64,000 nucleotides of DNA from Rhizobium herbae. Its GTDB lineage: Bacteria; Pseudomonadota; Alphaproteobacteria; Rhizobiales; Rhizobiaceae. The DNA lies in contig NZ_JAEUAO010000003.1 of assembly GCF_019511375.1 (NCBI RefSeq), positions 558,001 through 622,000 of the forward strand. The letters run 5' to 3'. A program made the translations under genes and the position numbers. The notes under the pieces were generated by a model that did not search any database, was not told where the DNA came from, and was given only the letters and a program-made list of their open reading frames with translations. Of the stretch, positions 35,588 to 44,394 are shown piece by piece (position 1 is the stretch's first letter; the number at the start of each line of letters is the position of its first letter).

Positions 35588-36546
35588 TTTTGCAGGGTGG
35601 CGGGAATGAGCTTTGCAGCTTCTTTCCGCACGTCGACCGCGGGAAATGTGTCCGGATAGAGGTAGTGGGCGGCCTCGCGAAGAACGATCTCGCGACCGAT
35701 CGGGCCATTGGCTTCAACCCATTGATCGCCGACATAATGGACGCGATGGTTCTTGACGGCGGAGAGCTGCTGCCAGATCGGGTTGTTCTCATGCGGACGA
35801 TCGGGGCCACTGTCATAGACGAAAATGACTTCCGGATCCTTTTCCAGCATGGTTTCCAGGCTGATTTCCAATCCGAACGTGCCGCCCGGCGTCATTGGCC
35901 CGGCGATATTGTCGCCGCCTACCGCCGTGACGATGGAAGCCGTAGTGTTCTCGGTGTGGAAGGCAAACGGTATGTCGCCGCCCCACATGATCACGAAGCG
36001 CGGATGCGCGCCCTTGGGAGCCTTCGCGCTGAAGTCCTCGAGATCTTTCTTGAAGGCGGCATTGAGTTCGGCACCGCGCTCAGGATTGCCGAACAGATTT
36101 GAGAGATCGGCGACTTCCTGGTAGCTCTCGCTCAGGAGTTCCATGTTGTAGGCGACATAGGGGGCGATTTTTTCGAGCTGCGCCGCGTTGCCCACTGTAT
36201 AGCGCTTCATCGAGACGATCACGTCGGGCTTGGCTTCCGATAGCAGTTCGAGGTTGGGCTTGGCGCGCTGTCCGATCTGCTTCATGTCCTTGGTCAGGCC
36301 GAGCAGGAAGTCCGGGTCGCGCCCCTTGGTCATGTAGGTCGTCGCAATGGGCTTGATGCCGAGAGCCAGCGCAACGTCGGTTGCGAGATAGGAAATCGAT
36401 GCAATTCTCTTGGGGCTCGCGGCAACCTCTACCGTCGCTCCGCGATCGTCGACGATGGAAAGCGTCCTCGCGTCTTCTGCGGCAGCCGAGCCCGCCGCCA
36501 ATGCCGTCAACATTCCCGCTACACAGAAGATGCTTGAGATTTTCAT
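35584..36546 (-). CDS. Periplasmic iron-siderophore-binding protein (FecB/FhuD type)
   Basis: A 320-residue cluster A-II/class III binding protein. The ATG at 36546 opens a Sec signal, MKISSIFCVAGMLTALAAGS, with cleavage after AAA-E; the longer frame upstream runs through the promoter. Typical segments: TLSIVDDRGATVEVAASPKR at the mature N-terminus, LLSEAKPDVIVSMKRY, and LEISLETMLEKDPEVIFVYD. First gene of the import operon, 44 bp below a RirA-type palindrome. No outer-membrane TonB receptor lies nearby. Confidence 0.88.
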   Translation of the reverse strand: MKISSIFCVAGMLTALAAGSAAAEDARTLSIVDDRGATVEVAASPKRIASISYLATDVALALGIKPIATTYMTKGRDPDFLLGLTKDMKQIGQRAKPNLELLSEAKPDVIVSMKRYTVGNAAQLEKIAPYVAYNMELLSESYQEVADLSNLFGNPERGAELNAAFKKDLEDFSAKAPKGAHPRFVIMWGGDIPFAFHTENTTASIVTAVGGDNIAGPMTPGGTFGLEISLETMLEKDPEVIFVYDSGPDRPHENNPIWQQLSAVKNHRVHYVGDQWVEANGPIGREIVLREAAHYLYPDTFPAVDVRKEAAKLIPATLQN

Positions 36547-36589
36547 AGCCTCGTCAACCCCCTTGAATGAACTGTCACGCCTTCTAGCG

Positions 36590-36620
36590 ATAAAACATGA
36601 TAGATGCAATCATGTTTTAT
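36590..36620. promoter_or_regulatory. RirA-type iron box in a perfect palindrome, importer side
   Basis: Arms ATAAAACATGAT (36590-36601) and ATCATGTTTTAT (36609-36620), 12 of 12 complementary. The core at 36598-36612 is TGA-N9-TCA, the iron-responsive operator motif described for RirA in Rhizobium/Sinorhizobium. It sits directly upstream of the binding-protein start. Confidence 0.7.
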
Positions 36621-36736
36621 GAGATCGGTTATCCTCGGCCAAAACGCCTTCGATGCAGGCTTGGGAGAGACTGCTGCTCCAGCGCCGGTTGTCCCGATTT
36701 GGATCGGCGACCGACGACTGCGAAATAATCTTCTTC

Positions 36737-36766
36737 ATAAAACATGATTGATTTACTCATGTTTAT
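36737..36766. promoter_or_regulatory. RirA-type iron box, biosynthesis side
   Basis: ATAAAACATGA (36737-36747) and TCATGTTTAT (36757-36766) form an inverted repeat like the one at 36590, again with a TGA-N9-TCA core (36745-36759). It lies upstream of the SbnI-like gene and the downstream enzymes, so both arms of the locus carry the same operator. Confidence 0.7.
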
Positions 36767-36866
36767 TGACTTGCCGAAACCAAATGGCTTAGGATCACAT
36801 CTATCGCGAGCATTAAACCATCAAGATGCAATTCTCAGGTTTGCACACATCATCAGAGGTATTGGT

Positions 36867-37328
36867 ATGAAATATCGCCTGCTGCCCCTCGACAGCTTGA
36901 TTCCCACGGAGGACGTGGATGTCGAGCGCGTGTTCGAGCTGGAAGACCAGATTGTTCAGTCTGGTTGCTGGAAGGTTCCGATCACCGTTCATAGGGACGC
37001 CTTGTTCGTCATGGACGGGCACCATCGGCTGACGGTCGCCAAGCGTCTTCGACTGGAGCTCCTGCCGGTCGTTCTTCTCGACTATGACAGCGTGCATGTC
37101 GAGGCCTGGCGACCGGGGGAAACAATAACACCCGAGAGCATCTTCGTTATGGTGCGCAGCGGGGACAAGTTCCCGTGCAAGACGACGGGGCATGTCTTTG
37201 CCCATCCAATCCCCGAATGCGCGATCCCGCTCAGCGATCTGAGGCGTGCCCCTCGTAATCCGCCAGTCGACTATCTGGCAGGATCCAACAGAACGGCGCT
37301 TAGGTCGCCGCCGCGGGCGGAAGCGTAA
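36867..37328 (+). CDS. ParB/SerK-fold protein, SbnI-like (probable serine kinase for metallophore synthesis)
   Basis: A 153-residue protein with the ParB/sulfiredoxin fold: YRLLPLDSLIPTEDVDVERV, then ALFVMDGHHRLTVAKRLRLE with Asp50-Gly-His-His-Arg, the motif shared with SerK/SbnI free-serine kinases. The ATG at 36867 follows AGAGGT. In staphylococci SbnI makes O-phospho-L-serine, the SbnA substrate, which fits the SbnB, SbnH and SbnA homologues downstream. SbnI is about 250 residues, so this version is short at the C-terminus. Kinase activity is inference from fold and context. Confidence 0.68.
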   Translation: MKYRLLPLDSLIPTEDVDVERVFELEDQIVQSGCWKVPITVHRDALFVMDGHHRLTVAKRLRLELLPVVLLDYDSVHVEAWRPGETITPESIFVMVRSGDKFPCKTTGHVFAHPIPECAIPLSDLRRAPRNPPVDYLAGSNRTALRSPPRAEA

Positions 37329-37536
37329 GCCCCTCGATCCGAAGCGTCACCGACGATACACGAACCAGCAGCAGTTTGCCCTGATTTGCGGGCCGGCAAA
37401 TCCGGCGCGAATTTGCGCGCTTACTACAAGGCAGCCGGTAACCACTGCCTCACCGACAGCCAGCTCCGCGGTCCGGGTCGACCGCTGCCAGCTCCATTTC
37501 TCCATCCCATGTCGAGACACTTGAAAGGTACCACGC

Positions 37537-38532
37537 ATGAGTGCTTCTTATCTGCATACGCCTGCCCTTCACATTCTGTCCCGGTCGGACCTCAGCGACG
37601 TCGAGGTACCTCCGGCGGATGTGATCCGGCTGGTCGAAGACGCCTACCGCTCTTTCGCTGGCGGTGAATCCCGTTGCCCGACCAAGCTGATGATGCCGCT
37701 GCCGCTCGAAGAGCGCGATGCGGTCTCCTATTCGATGCTCGGCTATGACGGTGCGCTCCAGCAACTGGGCTTCAAGACGTCCTACCGCCAGGGCAGTGAG
37801 AGCGCCGACAAATATTACACCACCATCAGTCTCTATGACGATACGACCGGCCTGCCCTTCGCCTTCATGGATTGCCACCGGGTCGGCGGCTCGCGAACGC
37901 CTGCGACCACGGCGATCATCGCCAAATATTGCGCCGCCGAGAACGCCCGCTCGGCACTGATGCTCGGCACCGGTGCGCAAGGCGTCAATACCTTGCCCTA
38001 TCTTCTGACCGTCCGCCCCGACCTCGAGACCGTGCGGCTCTTCGGCACCCACCCGGATGGCATTACTGCCAGCATCGAGCGGTTCGAACATTATTTCCCT
38101 GATCGCAAGATCGAACTGGTTCAGGATGTGCCGGCCGCGGTGGCGGAATCCGACATCGTCGTCGCCGCCTCGGGTCGCGCCGCCCACCCCAAGGTGCAGA
38201 CGAATTGGATGAAGCCCGGCGGGCTTCTGATCTCTGTGGCCAGCAAGGGCGTGGAAGCAGGCGCCCTGCACCAGGCCGATTATGCGATCGCTACGAACGA
38301 AGGCCAGATGGGCGTTACCGGCAAGCGGCTCGCTGGACCGGACGGCGTGGCCCATATCGATGCCGAACTGCCAGATATCGTCGCCGGCCGCAAGCCCGGC
38401 CGCCGGTCGCAGGAAGATCGTGTCTTTGCCTTCAGCAGCGGCATGATCATCACCGATATTCCCGTGGCGCATGCGCTTGCCACCCGCGCCATCGCCGCCG
38501 GCCGCGGCAAGAGGGTCGAGCTATGGAACTAG
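37537..38532 (+). CDS. sbnB: SbnB-like N-(amino-carboxyethyl)glutamate dehydrogenase (ornithine cyclodeaminase family)
   Basis: A 331-residue enzyme of the ornithine cyclodeaminase/mu-crystallin family. NAD-binding fold: SALMLGTGAQGVNTLPYLLT near residue 145; also SYSMLGYDGALQQLGFKTSY and DIVVAASGRAAHPKV. In staphyloferrin B synthesis SbnB oxidises the SbnA product, releasing L-2,3-diaminopropionate and 2-oxoglutarate. The adjoining SbnA homologue makes this reading better than ornithine cyclodeaminase. Its stop overlaps the next gene by 10 bp, so expression is coupled. Confidence 0.8.
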   Translation: MSASYLHTPALHILSRSDLSDVEVPPADVIRLVEDAYRSFAGGESRCPTKLMMPLPLEERDAVSYSMLGYDGALQQLGFKTSYRQGSESADKYYTTISLYDDTTGLPFAFMDCHRVGGSRTPATTAIIAKYCAAENARSALMLGTGAQGVNTLPYLLTVRPDLETVRLFGTHPDGITASIERFEHYFPDRKIELVQDVPAAVAESDIVVAASGRAAHPKVQTNWMKPGGLLISVASKGVEAGALHQADYAIATNEGQMGVTGKRLAGPDGVAHIDAELPDIVAGRKPGRRSQEDRVFAFSSGMIITDIPVAHALATRAIAAGRGKRVELWN

Positions 38533-39863
38533 GATCGATGCCGATGCTGGCCCGGGAGCGGGATTGGGCCATTGCCGCGCGGCAGGATATCGCCTTGCTC
38601 GACCAGATCGCCCGCACCATCGACGGGCCGTTCCATCTTGTCAATCCCGCAAGCTTTGCCGATAACCTCGCGGCCTTCCAGCGGGTGCTGCGGGAAAGGA
38701 GCGTTGCTGGTCGCGTCTATTTCGGCAAGAAGGCTAACAAGGCCGCCGCCTGGCTGCGCGAAGTGGCAAAGCTCGACGGCGCGGTGGATGTCGCGAGCGT
38801 GCCGGAATTCGTGCACACGCTGGCCAATGGCGTACGTGGCGAGGATGTTGGCGTTACGGGGGCGGCCAAGAGCGACGATCTTCTGTGGCTGGCAAGCCGC
38901 CATGGCGCGACCGTTGCTATTGACGCGCTCGATGAACTCGAGCGGGCGATTGCCATTGCCGATCAGGCAAGGCCGCTCAGGGTGCTCTTGCGGGTGCTCC
39001 CGCCCAAAAGTCCCAATAGCCGCTTTGGGCTGAACCCAACCGATCTTTCCGCAGCGCTTCGGCGCTGCGGGGAGGCCCAGCAACAGATCACCGTCGAGGG
39101 CTTTTCCTTCCATCTCGACGGTTATGCGGTTCTGCCACGGGCGGAACTTGCCGCCACGCTGGTCGAACTGTGCAAGGAGACCCGAAGCCAATACGGCTTT
39201 CCCTGCTCGGCCATCTCCATCGGAGGCGGCTTTGCCTGCGCCTATGTCGAGCAGGACGATTGGCAGAACTTCCGCGAGCGGCTCGATCCGTCGCAGTTCC
39301 ATGCCGAAAAGAGCTTTCAGCAGTTCTACCCCTATCACCAGTCGCCCACAGGGGCATCGATGCTGGATGCGATCCTTGCGACCGAGGTTGGGTCCGAGAT
39401 GCTGGCGTCCAAGCTGATCGCGGCGCAGGTGGCGCTCTATCTCGAACCGGGCCGCGCTCTGCTCGATGGCGCGGGGCTGACGGTGTTCCCCGTGCAGGGC
39501 TTCAAGCGCAATGCCGAACACGGCATCGTCACCGTGGCTGGTCTCAGCATGAGCCTCTCCGAACAGTGGAAGAATAGCGAATATCTACCCACGCCGATGC
39601 TCGTACAGCGTGGTCCGGATCGTCCGCAGGAACGCGTTCGCGCCGCGATCGGCGGTTCGAGCTGCATGGAATATGACGTGCTGACCTGGCGCAAGATCCT
39701 GTTTCCGGCGGCACCCCGCCATGGCGACCTGATCGTCTATCCGAACACGGCCGGCTACCAGATGGACAAGAACGAGAGTGAGTTTCACCAGCTCGCCCTG
39801 CCACCGAAGATCGTGGTGTCGCAGGAGGGCGGAGCTTTTACCTGGAGAATGGATCAACCATGA
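38523..39863 (+). CDS. sbnH: SbnH-like PLP-dependent decarboxylase (alanine racemase fold, type III)
   Basis: A 446-residue decarboxylase of the DAP/ornithine decarboxylase fold. I start at 38523 (MELGSMPMLARERDW), inside the end of sbnB. PLP-Lys region VYFGKKANKAAAWLREVAKL; glycine loop FHLDGYAVLPRAEL with the HLDG active-site motif; AISIGGGFACAYV phosphate-binding loop; and EPGRALLDGAG. SbnH decarboxylates a citryl-diaminopropionate intermediate in staphyloferrin B synthesis, producing an ethylenediamine unit. Here the substrate is open, because no synthetase gene is present. Confidence 0.78.
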   Translation: MELGSMPMLARERDWAIAARQDIALLDQIARTIDGPFHLVNPASFADNLAAFQRVLRERSVAGRVYFGKKANKAAAWLREVAKLDGAVDVASVPEFVHTLANGVRGEDVGVTGAAKSDDLLWLASRHGATVAIDALDELERAIAIADQARPLRVLLRVLPPKSPNSRFGLNPTDLSAALRRCGEAQQQITVEGFSFHLDGYAVLPRAELAATLVELCKETRSQYGFPCSAISIGGGFACAYVEQDDWQNFRERLDPSQFHAEKSFQQFYPYHQSPTGASMLDAILATEVGSEMLASKLIAAQVALYLEPGRALLDGAGLTVFPVQGFKRNAEHGIVTVAGLSMSLSEQWKNSEYLPTPMLVQRGPDRPQERVRAAIGGSSCMEYDVLTWRKILFPAAPRHGDLIVYPNTAGYQMDKNESEFHQLALPPKIVVSQEGGAFTWRMDQP

Positions 39864-40924
39864 TGCTCGAACGTCTTCGTACCGAGAAAATCGCCACCAG
39901 CAGTGCCGCGCTCATCGGCCATACCCCCTTGTTCGAGCTGGCCCGGACCGGGTCGGGCAGCCGGTTGCTCCTGAAACTGGAGCAGTTCAATCCGACCGGC
40001 TCCTGCAAGGTCCGGATGGCGCGGGAAATGGTGCTGGCGGCCGAGCGTTCCGGAAAGCTCAAGCCTGGCGGTCGCATCGTCGAGCCGACATCCGGCAATA
40101 CCGGCGCAGGCCTTGCGCTCGTCGCCATCGAGCGAGGTTATAAGTTCACGGCTGTCGTCGACGGGCACGCCTCGCGCGACAAGCTGCGGGCCATGAAGGC
40201 CATGGGCGCGGAACTCGTCTTCGTCGACTCCAACGGCGATGGACCGAGTACGGTGGCGCGACGGCGTGTCGCCGAGGAGATCGTCCAGAGGAGCGGTGCC
40301 TTCTGGCCGGACCAGCACTATAACGCGAACAACAACAAGGGTTATGTCGGTCTTGCCGCGGAGCTGATCGAGGCGCTGGGACTCGATATCGATTACCTGG
40401 TCGGCGCCGTCGGCACGGGCGGCACGCTTTGCGGAACCGTCGCGGAATTGCGTGACCATGGATGCAGGGCAACCTCGATCGGCGTTGAACCCAAGGGGTC
40501 GATCATCTTCGGAGGCCCTGCCGGCCGCTACTGGCAGACCGGGGCGGGTGCTCCCGGCGGCTTCACCGTGGGGCCGAATGTCGATCATGCCCTGATCGAT
40601 GAGGGCCTGACGGTCGGCGACGTCGAGGCCTTCACCACCGCGCGCATCGTCGCGCGCCGCACAGGAATACTGGTCGGCGGCACGGCGGGGGCCGCGATCT
40701 ACGTAGCGCTCAACCGGTTGGCGCTGACCGAGCCGGCCAGCACGATGGTCGTTCTGGTGTGCGATGCCGGCGAGAAGTATCTCGATACAGTCTTCAACGA
40801 CGATTGGCTGATGGAGCGCCAGTTGCTGAGCGAAGCCGCCCATCAGCGGATCAACGGGCTCTTCGAGGCCTATGTGGAATCGATCCGCCTCGCCGCCGTT
40901 ACCCCGCCGCGGATGAAGGCGTAA
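39860..40924 (+). CDS. sbnA: SbnA-like PLP synthase (cysteine synthase family)
   Basis: A 354-residue PLP enzyme. The PLP-Lys lies in FNPTGSCKVRMAREM, the substrate loop is EPTSGNTGAGLALVAIERGY, and the phosphate loop is VGAVGTGGTLCGTVAEL. The SCKVR form instead of SVKDR, and the partner SbnB, indicate the SbnA branch that condenses O-phospho-L-serine with L-glutamate. It overlaps the decarboxylase by 4 bp (ATGA). With SbnB it should supply L-2,3-diaminopropionate. Confidence 0.82.
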   Translation: MMLERLRTEKIATSSAALIGHTPLFELARTGSGSRLLLKLEQFNPTGSCKVRMAREMVLAAERSGKLKPGGRIVEPTSGNTGAGLALVAIERGYKFTAVVDGHASRDKLRAMKAMGAELVFVDSNGDGPSTVARRRVAEEIVQRSGAFWPDQHYNANNNKGYVGLAAELIEALGLDIDYLVGAVGTGGTLCGTVAELRDHGCRATSIGVEPKGSIIFGGPAGRYWQTGAGAPGGFTVGPNVDHALIDEGLTVGDVEAFTTARIVARRTGILVGGTAGAAIYVALNRLALTEPASTMVVLVCDAGEKYLDTVFNDDWLMERQLLSEAAHQRINGLFEAYVESIRLAAVTPPRMKA

Positions 40925-40929
40925 GCAAG

Positions 40930-42360
40930 ATGCAGAATCGATCCCAGCCTTATCTCGACATCATCAAGCTCTCCGCGCCGATTGCGGGGATTCAATTCGC
41001 CCAGGTCGCGCTCACCAGCGCCGATCTTCTCATGATGGGCCTGATCGGCGTCGAGGCGGTGGCCGCGGGCGGATTGGCCATGCTGCTCTATAACCAGCTC
41101 CGCACGATGTGCGTCGGCATGGTCACCGGTGTCGGCAACATGATCGCCGCGGCGATTGCGCGCGGGGAAAAACGGACCGGCGCTGGGGCCGCCGATGAAA
41201 TTGCCCGCAACGAGGTGCGCGATCTGGTGCGGGCGTCCATGCTGCTTGCCACGATCGTCGCGACTTTCGCCGGCATCCTCCTCGTGGGGCTCGGCTATAT
41301 GCTCGGCTTTCTCGGACAGGACCCTCGGGTGGCGGACCTCGCCCAACCGACCATGTTCGCTCTTGCGCCCGGGCTTCTACCTATGCTTTGGCTCAATGTG
41401 CTGCGGCAGTTCGCGGTGGGCATGCGGCGTGCCGGCTCGCTTCTGCGGGTCACAATCATCTCCATCGGTGTCAACATCTTCCTGAATGCCGTCTTCATCC
41501 ATGGATGGTTCGGCCTTCCGGTGCTGGGCCTTGCCGGTATCGGCCTCTCGACCACACTCGTCCAGGTCTGGACTTTCCTGGTCTATTTCCGGACCGTGCG
41601 CCGCGACGGGGCCTTGAGCCCCCTCCTTGCCCTTGACGGCTGGCGCGCTGAGCCTGCCACGGTGATGAAGATCGCCAGGATGGGGACGCCGATTGCCCTT
41701 ACCTATGGATCCGAGGCGGCGATCACCTCGATCGCCTCGATCTTCATGGGAACGTTCGGGCCGGTGGCGCTTGCCGCGTCCAATGTCGTCAACCAGCTTG
41801 CCTATATCGTCTACCAGCTCAATATCGGGCTTTCCCACGGTTCGTCGGTCCTGGTCAGCCGTGCGGTCGGCAAGGGTGAGCAAAGCGAGGTTGGAGCCAT
41901 TGCCCGGCGTAGCCTGGCGATCAGCTTTTCGGCCATGGCCGTGGTCGGCGTCATCTACGTCCTTCTGCCAAGCGTCGTGCTTTATCCCTTCCTTGGCGCG
42001 GGCGCTGATCCAGGTGTTGTCGCAGCAGCGGCCACGTTGCTCTGGTTTGCGATTGCCCATCAGTTCCTGAAGGGGTCGCAAAATATCTGCATCGGAGTGC
42101 TGCGCGGCCTCGGCAACACCAAGGCGGGACTGTTCAACACGCTCATTGGTTATTGGCTGATTGGTATCCCGGCGATGGCCGCTTGCGGATATGGGCTGGG
42201 TTGGGGGAGCAGCGGTATCTGGTTCGGCCTCTGCCTGGGCTTCGGGGTTACAGCCGTCCTTTTGTGGTGGCGGTTCACCGAAGAATTGCGCAGCCTCATG
42301 GAACCGCCGGAGGCTGACGGGTTGTCGCGGATCGGCCCGAGCCGCTATTCCTCACAATGA
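40930..42360 (+). CDS. MATE-family efflux transporter
   Basis: A 476-residue multidrug/toxin-extrusion (NorM-type) transporter with 12 predicted helices; it starts 5 bp past sbnA at the ATG at 40930. Typical segments: APIAGIQFAQVALTSADLLM in helix 1, RQFAVGMRRAGSLLRVTIIS, and the second-half repeat GTPIALTYGSEAAITSIASI with SHGSSVLVSRAVGKGE. Last gene of the biosynthetic arm, so it is the natural candidate to export the metallophore or its precursor. Confidence 0.88.
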   Translation: MQNRSQPYLDIIKLSAPIAGIQFAQVALTSADLLMMGLIGVEAVAAGGLAMLLYNQLRTMCVGMVTGVGNMIAAAIARGEKRTGAGAADEIARNEVRDLVRASMLLATIVATFAGILLVGLGYMLGFLGQDPRVADLAQPTMFALAPGLLPMLWLNVLRQFAVGMRRAGSLLRVTIISIGVNIFLNAVFIHGWFGLPVLGLAGIGLSTTLVQVWTFLVYFRTVRRDGALSPLLALDGWRAEPATVMKIARMGTPIALTYGSEAAITSIASIFMGTFGPVALAASNVVNQLAYIVYQLNIGLSHGSSVLVSRAVGKGEQSEVGAIARRSLAISFSAMAVVGVIYVLLPSVVLYPFLGAGADPGVVAAAATLLWFAIAHQFLKGSQNICIGVLRGLGNTKAGLFNTLIGYWLIGIPAMAACGYGLGWGSSGIWFGLCLGFGVTAVLLWWRFTEELRSLMEPPEADGLSRIGPSRYSSQ

Positions 42361-42501
42361 CCGGAGATAACGGCGTCAGACTCTAAGGCAAGAGGAGTTT
42401 TTCGTGTCGCGGAAATGCTGACTTTCGCCCAGAGCGCGCAAAGCTGAAATTGCTCGGTAACTTCTTCCGCATTCGAGATCAGGCATATGTGACCCTCTGG
42501 T

Positions 42502-44394
42502 TCAGGAGGCCGCCGGCAGCCCGTCCGGCCTTATCTGCCGCTTCTGCGACGCTATGCGGAAAATGGCGTTATTCGAGCCATAGCCGCTGTAGCTGCGTCG
42601 CTCGACGATCTCGAAGAAGAAGCCTTCACCGTAGTTCGGACTGTAGAGCTGGAAGAATTCGCCGTGCTCGTCGCGGTCATAGAGAATGTTCTCGGCTTTC
42701 ATCCGGTCCACGAAGTCCGAGGCCAAGCCGAAACGGGTCTCCACGTCGTCGTAATAGTTTGCAGAGATCGGCAGCGCACGAAAGCCGTTGGCCCTGAGAG
42801 CGCTGGCGGTGGCAAAGATATCGCCTGTCGCGAAAGCCACGTGCTGCACGCTCGGACCGAAATTTTCGGCAAGGAAATGTCCGGCAAGCGTGCGGCGATT
42901 GGAAGCGCCATTTAACGTTATGCGCAGCGTGCCTGTCTCATTTTCGACGACCTGGCTGCGCACGATGCCAGCCGGATCGATCACGTCGATAACCGGCGTT
43001 TTCCTCATCCGGAAGATCGAGGTGTAGAATAAGATCGCGGTCAGCATTTCCTCGGAATTCATCGTCTGAGCGAGATGATCGATTGCCGTCAGGCCCGCCT
43101 CTTGCGGGCTCGTCGCCTCGGCCTCTGGCAGGAAGTCGACATCCCATATCCGCGACAGCTCGGAGACGTCGTCCACCAGATAGATCAATCCGCCGCCAAT
43201 CCCGCGGATCGCTGGGATGTTCAACTCGCCTGAAGGCACATCCTGCTCGAAGGATTGGGCTTCGAGCGTTAGCGCGCGCTCGAAGGCGCGCCCCGCGTCG
43301 GCGACCTTGAGTGCGATCGCGTAGGCCGAGGTGCCGTGCATCGCATAGGAGGAGTAAACGAAGCCCTCCTCGTCCGCGTTGACCAGGATATTAATGCCAC
43401 CCTGACTGTAGCGGCTCACGCGTTTACTTTTGTGTCGTCCGCTCAAGCTAAAGCCGAGGCTGTGCAGCAGTGCGACGAGACTTTCAGTCTCATCTTCGCT
43501 GGTCGCGAATTCGATGAACTCTATCCCTTGGACTTCTGCACGATCCGGCATTGCCGGTACGGCAAGGGCGCTGTCCGGTTCAGCCCTTCGCACCTGGTCG
43601 CCGAGATAGACGAGCGAACGGCGGCCGTCGACGGCAATGGCGTTGGCATTGCCGCCGCGGAACTGGTCGTTGAAGATTTCCAGCGACAGATAGCCGTCGT
43701 AACCGGTGGCGGCCACCGCCTTCATGAAATCGAGCACGGGCAGGTCGCCTTCGCCCGGCATGTTACGGAAATGCCGGCTCCAGTACAGGAGGTCCATGTC
43801 GATCAGCGGCGCGTCGGCGAGCTGGATGATGAAGATCTTTTCCTTTGGGATCGAGCGGATCGAGTTGACGTCGATCCTGCGCGACAGCGTGTGGAAGCTG
43901 TCGAGGATCAGGCCGACGTTCGGGTGATCGGCGCGGCGGACAATCTCCCAGGCATCGCGATGGTCGTTGATGTGGCGACCCCAGGCCAGCGCCTCGTAGC
44001 CGACCTTAAGGCCGCGCCGGGCGGCCCGTTCGCCAAGCTCATGAAAGTCCGCCGCCGCACGGTCGAGCCCACCGATCGCCGCCGACGAGACATTCGAGCA
44101 GACCAGCACCAGGTCGGTGCCCATTTCCTGCATCAGGTCGAATTTGCGCTCGGCGCGATCGAAGGTGCGGCCGCGCAGCGGCTCCGGCATGCCCTCGAAA
44201 TCACGGAACGGCTGGAACAGGGTGATCTCCAGCCCATGATCGCGCACCATCCGGCCCACCTGCCGGGGGCTTTCATCGAACACCAGGAAATCATTCTCGA
44301 AGATCTCGACACCGTCGAAGCCGGCTTTGGCGATGGCGCCCAGCTTGTCCTTGAGATCACCGCTCAGCGACACGGTCGCGATCGAGGTCTTCAT
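42502..44394 (-). CDS. quiC: 3-dehydroshikimate dehydratase, two-domain QuiC type (sugar-phosphate isomerase fold + HPPD-like fold)
   Basis: A 630-residue fusion. Residues 1-275 are a xylose-isomerase-like TIM barrel (IATVSLSGDLKDKLGAIAKA, GFDGVEIFENDFL, VGLILDSFHTLSR, YDGYLSLEIFND) with metal-binding Glu/His/Asp residues. Residues 290-620 are a duplicated vicinal-oxygen-chelate module like 4-hydroxyphenylpyruvate dioxygenase (IEFIEFATSEDE, FGPSVQHVAFATGDIFATAS, EFFQLYSP, FFFEIVERR). This architecture is known for bacterial QuiC1 enzymes making protocatechuate from 3-dehydroshikimate. It overlaps the shikimate dehydrogenase gene by 4 bp. Confidence 0.85.
   Translation of the reverse strand: MKTSIATVSLSGDLKDKLGAIAKAGFDGVEIFENDFLVFDESPRQVGRMVRDHGLEITLFQPFRDFEGMPEPLRGRTFDRAERKFDLMQEMGTDLVLVCSNVSSAAIGGLDRAAADFHELGERAARRGLKVGYEALAWGRHINDHRDAWEIVRRADHPNVGLILDSFHTLSRRIDVNSIRSIPKEKIFIIQLADAPLIDMDLLYWSRHFRNMPGEGDLPVLDFMKAVAATGYDGYLSLEIFNDQFRGGNANAIAVDGRRSLVYLGDQVRRAEPDSALAVPAMPDRAEVQGIEFIEFATSEDETESLVALLHSLGFSLSGRHKSKRVSRYSQGGINILVNADEEGFVYSSYAMHGTSAYAIALKVADAGRAFERALTLEAQSFEQDVPSGELNIPAIRGIGGGLIYLVDDVSELSRIWDVDFLPEAEATSPQEAGLTAIDHLAQTMNSEEMLTAILFYTSIFRMRKTPVIDVIDPAGIVRSQVVENETGTLRITLNGASNRRTLAGHFLAENFGPSVQHVAFATGDIFATASALRANGFRALPISANYYDDVETRFGLASDFVDRMKAENILYDRDEHGEFFQLYSPNYGEGFFFEIVERRSYSGYGSNNAIFRIASQKRQIRPDGLPAAS

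Noticed and set aside
34565-35816. Upstream extension of the second FecCD permease frame through the neighbouring gene
   Set aside because: The extension reads the previous permease gene out of frame; the conserved FecCD N-terminus starts at 34553.
32714-42360. Reading the locus as a complete staphyloferrin B cluster
   Set aside because: The SbnC/E/F-type synthetases and the SbnG citrate synthase are absent from the window, so that product cannot be claimed.
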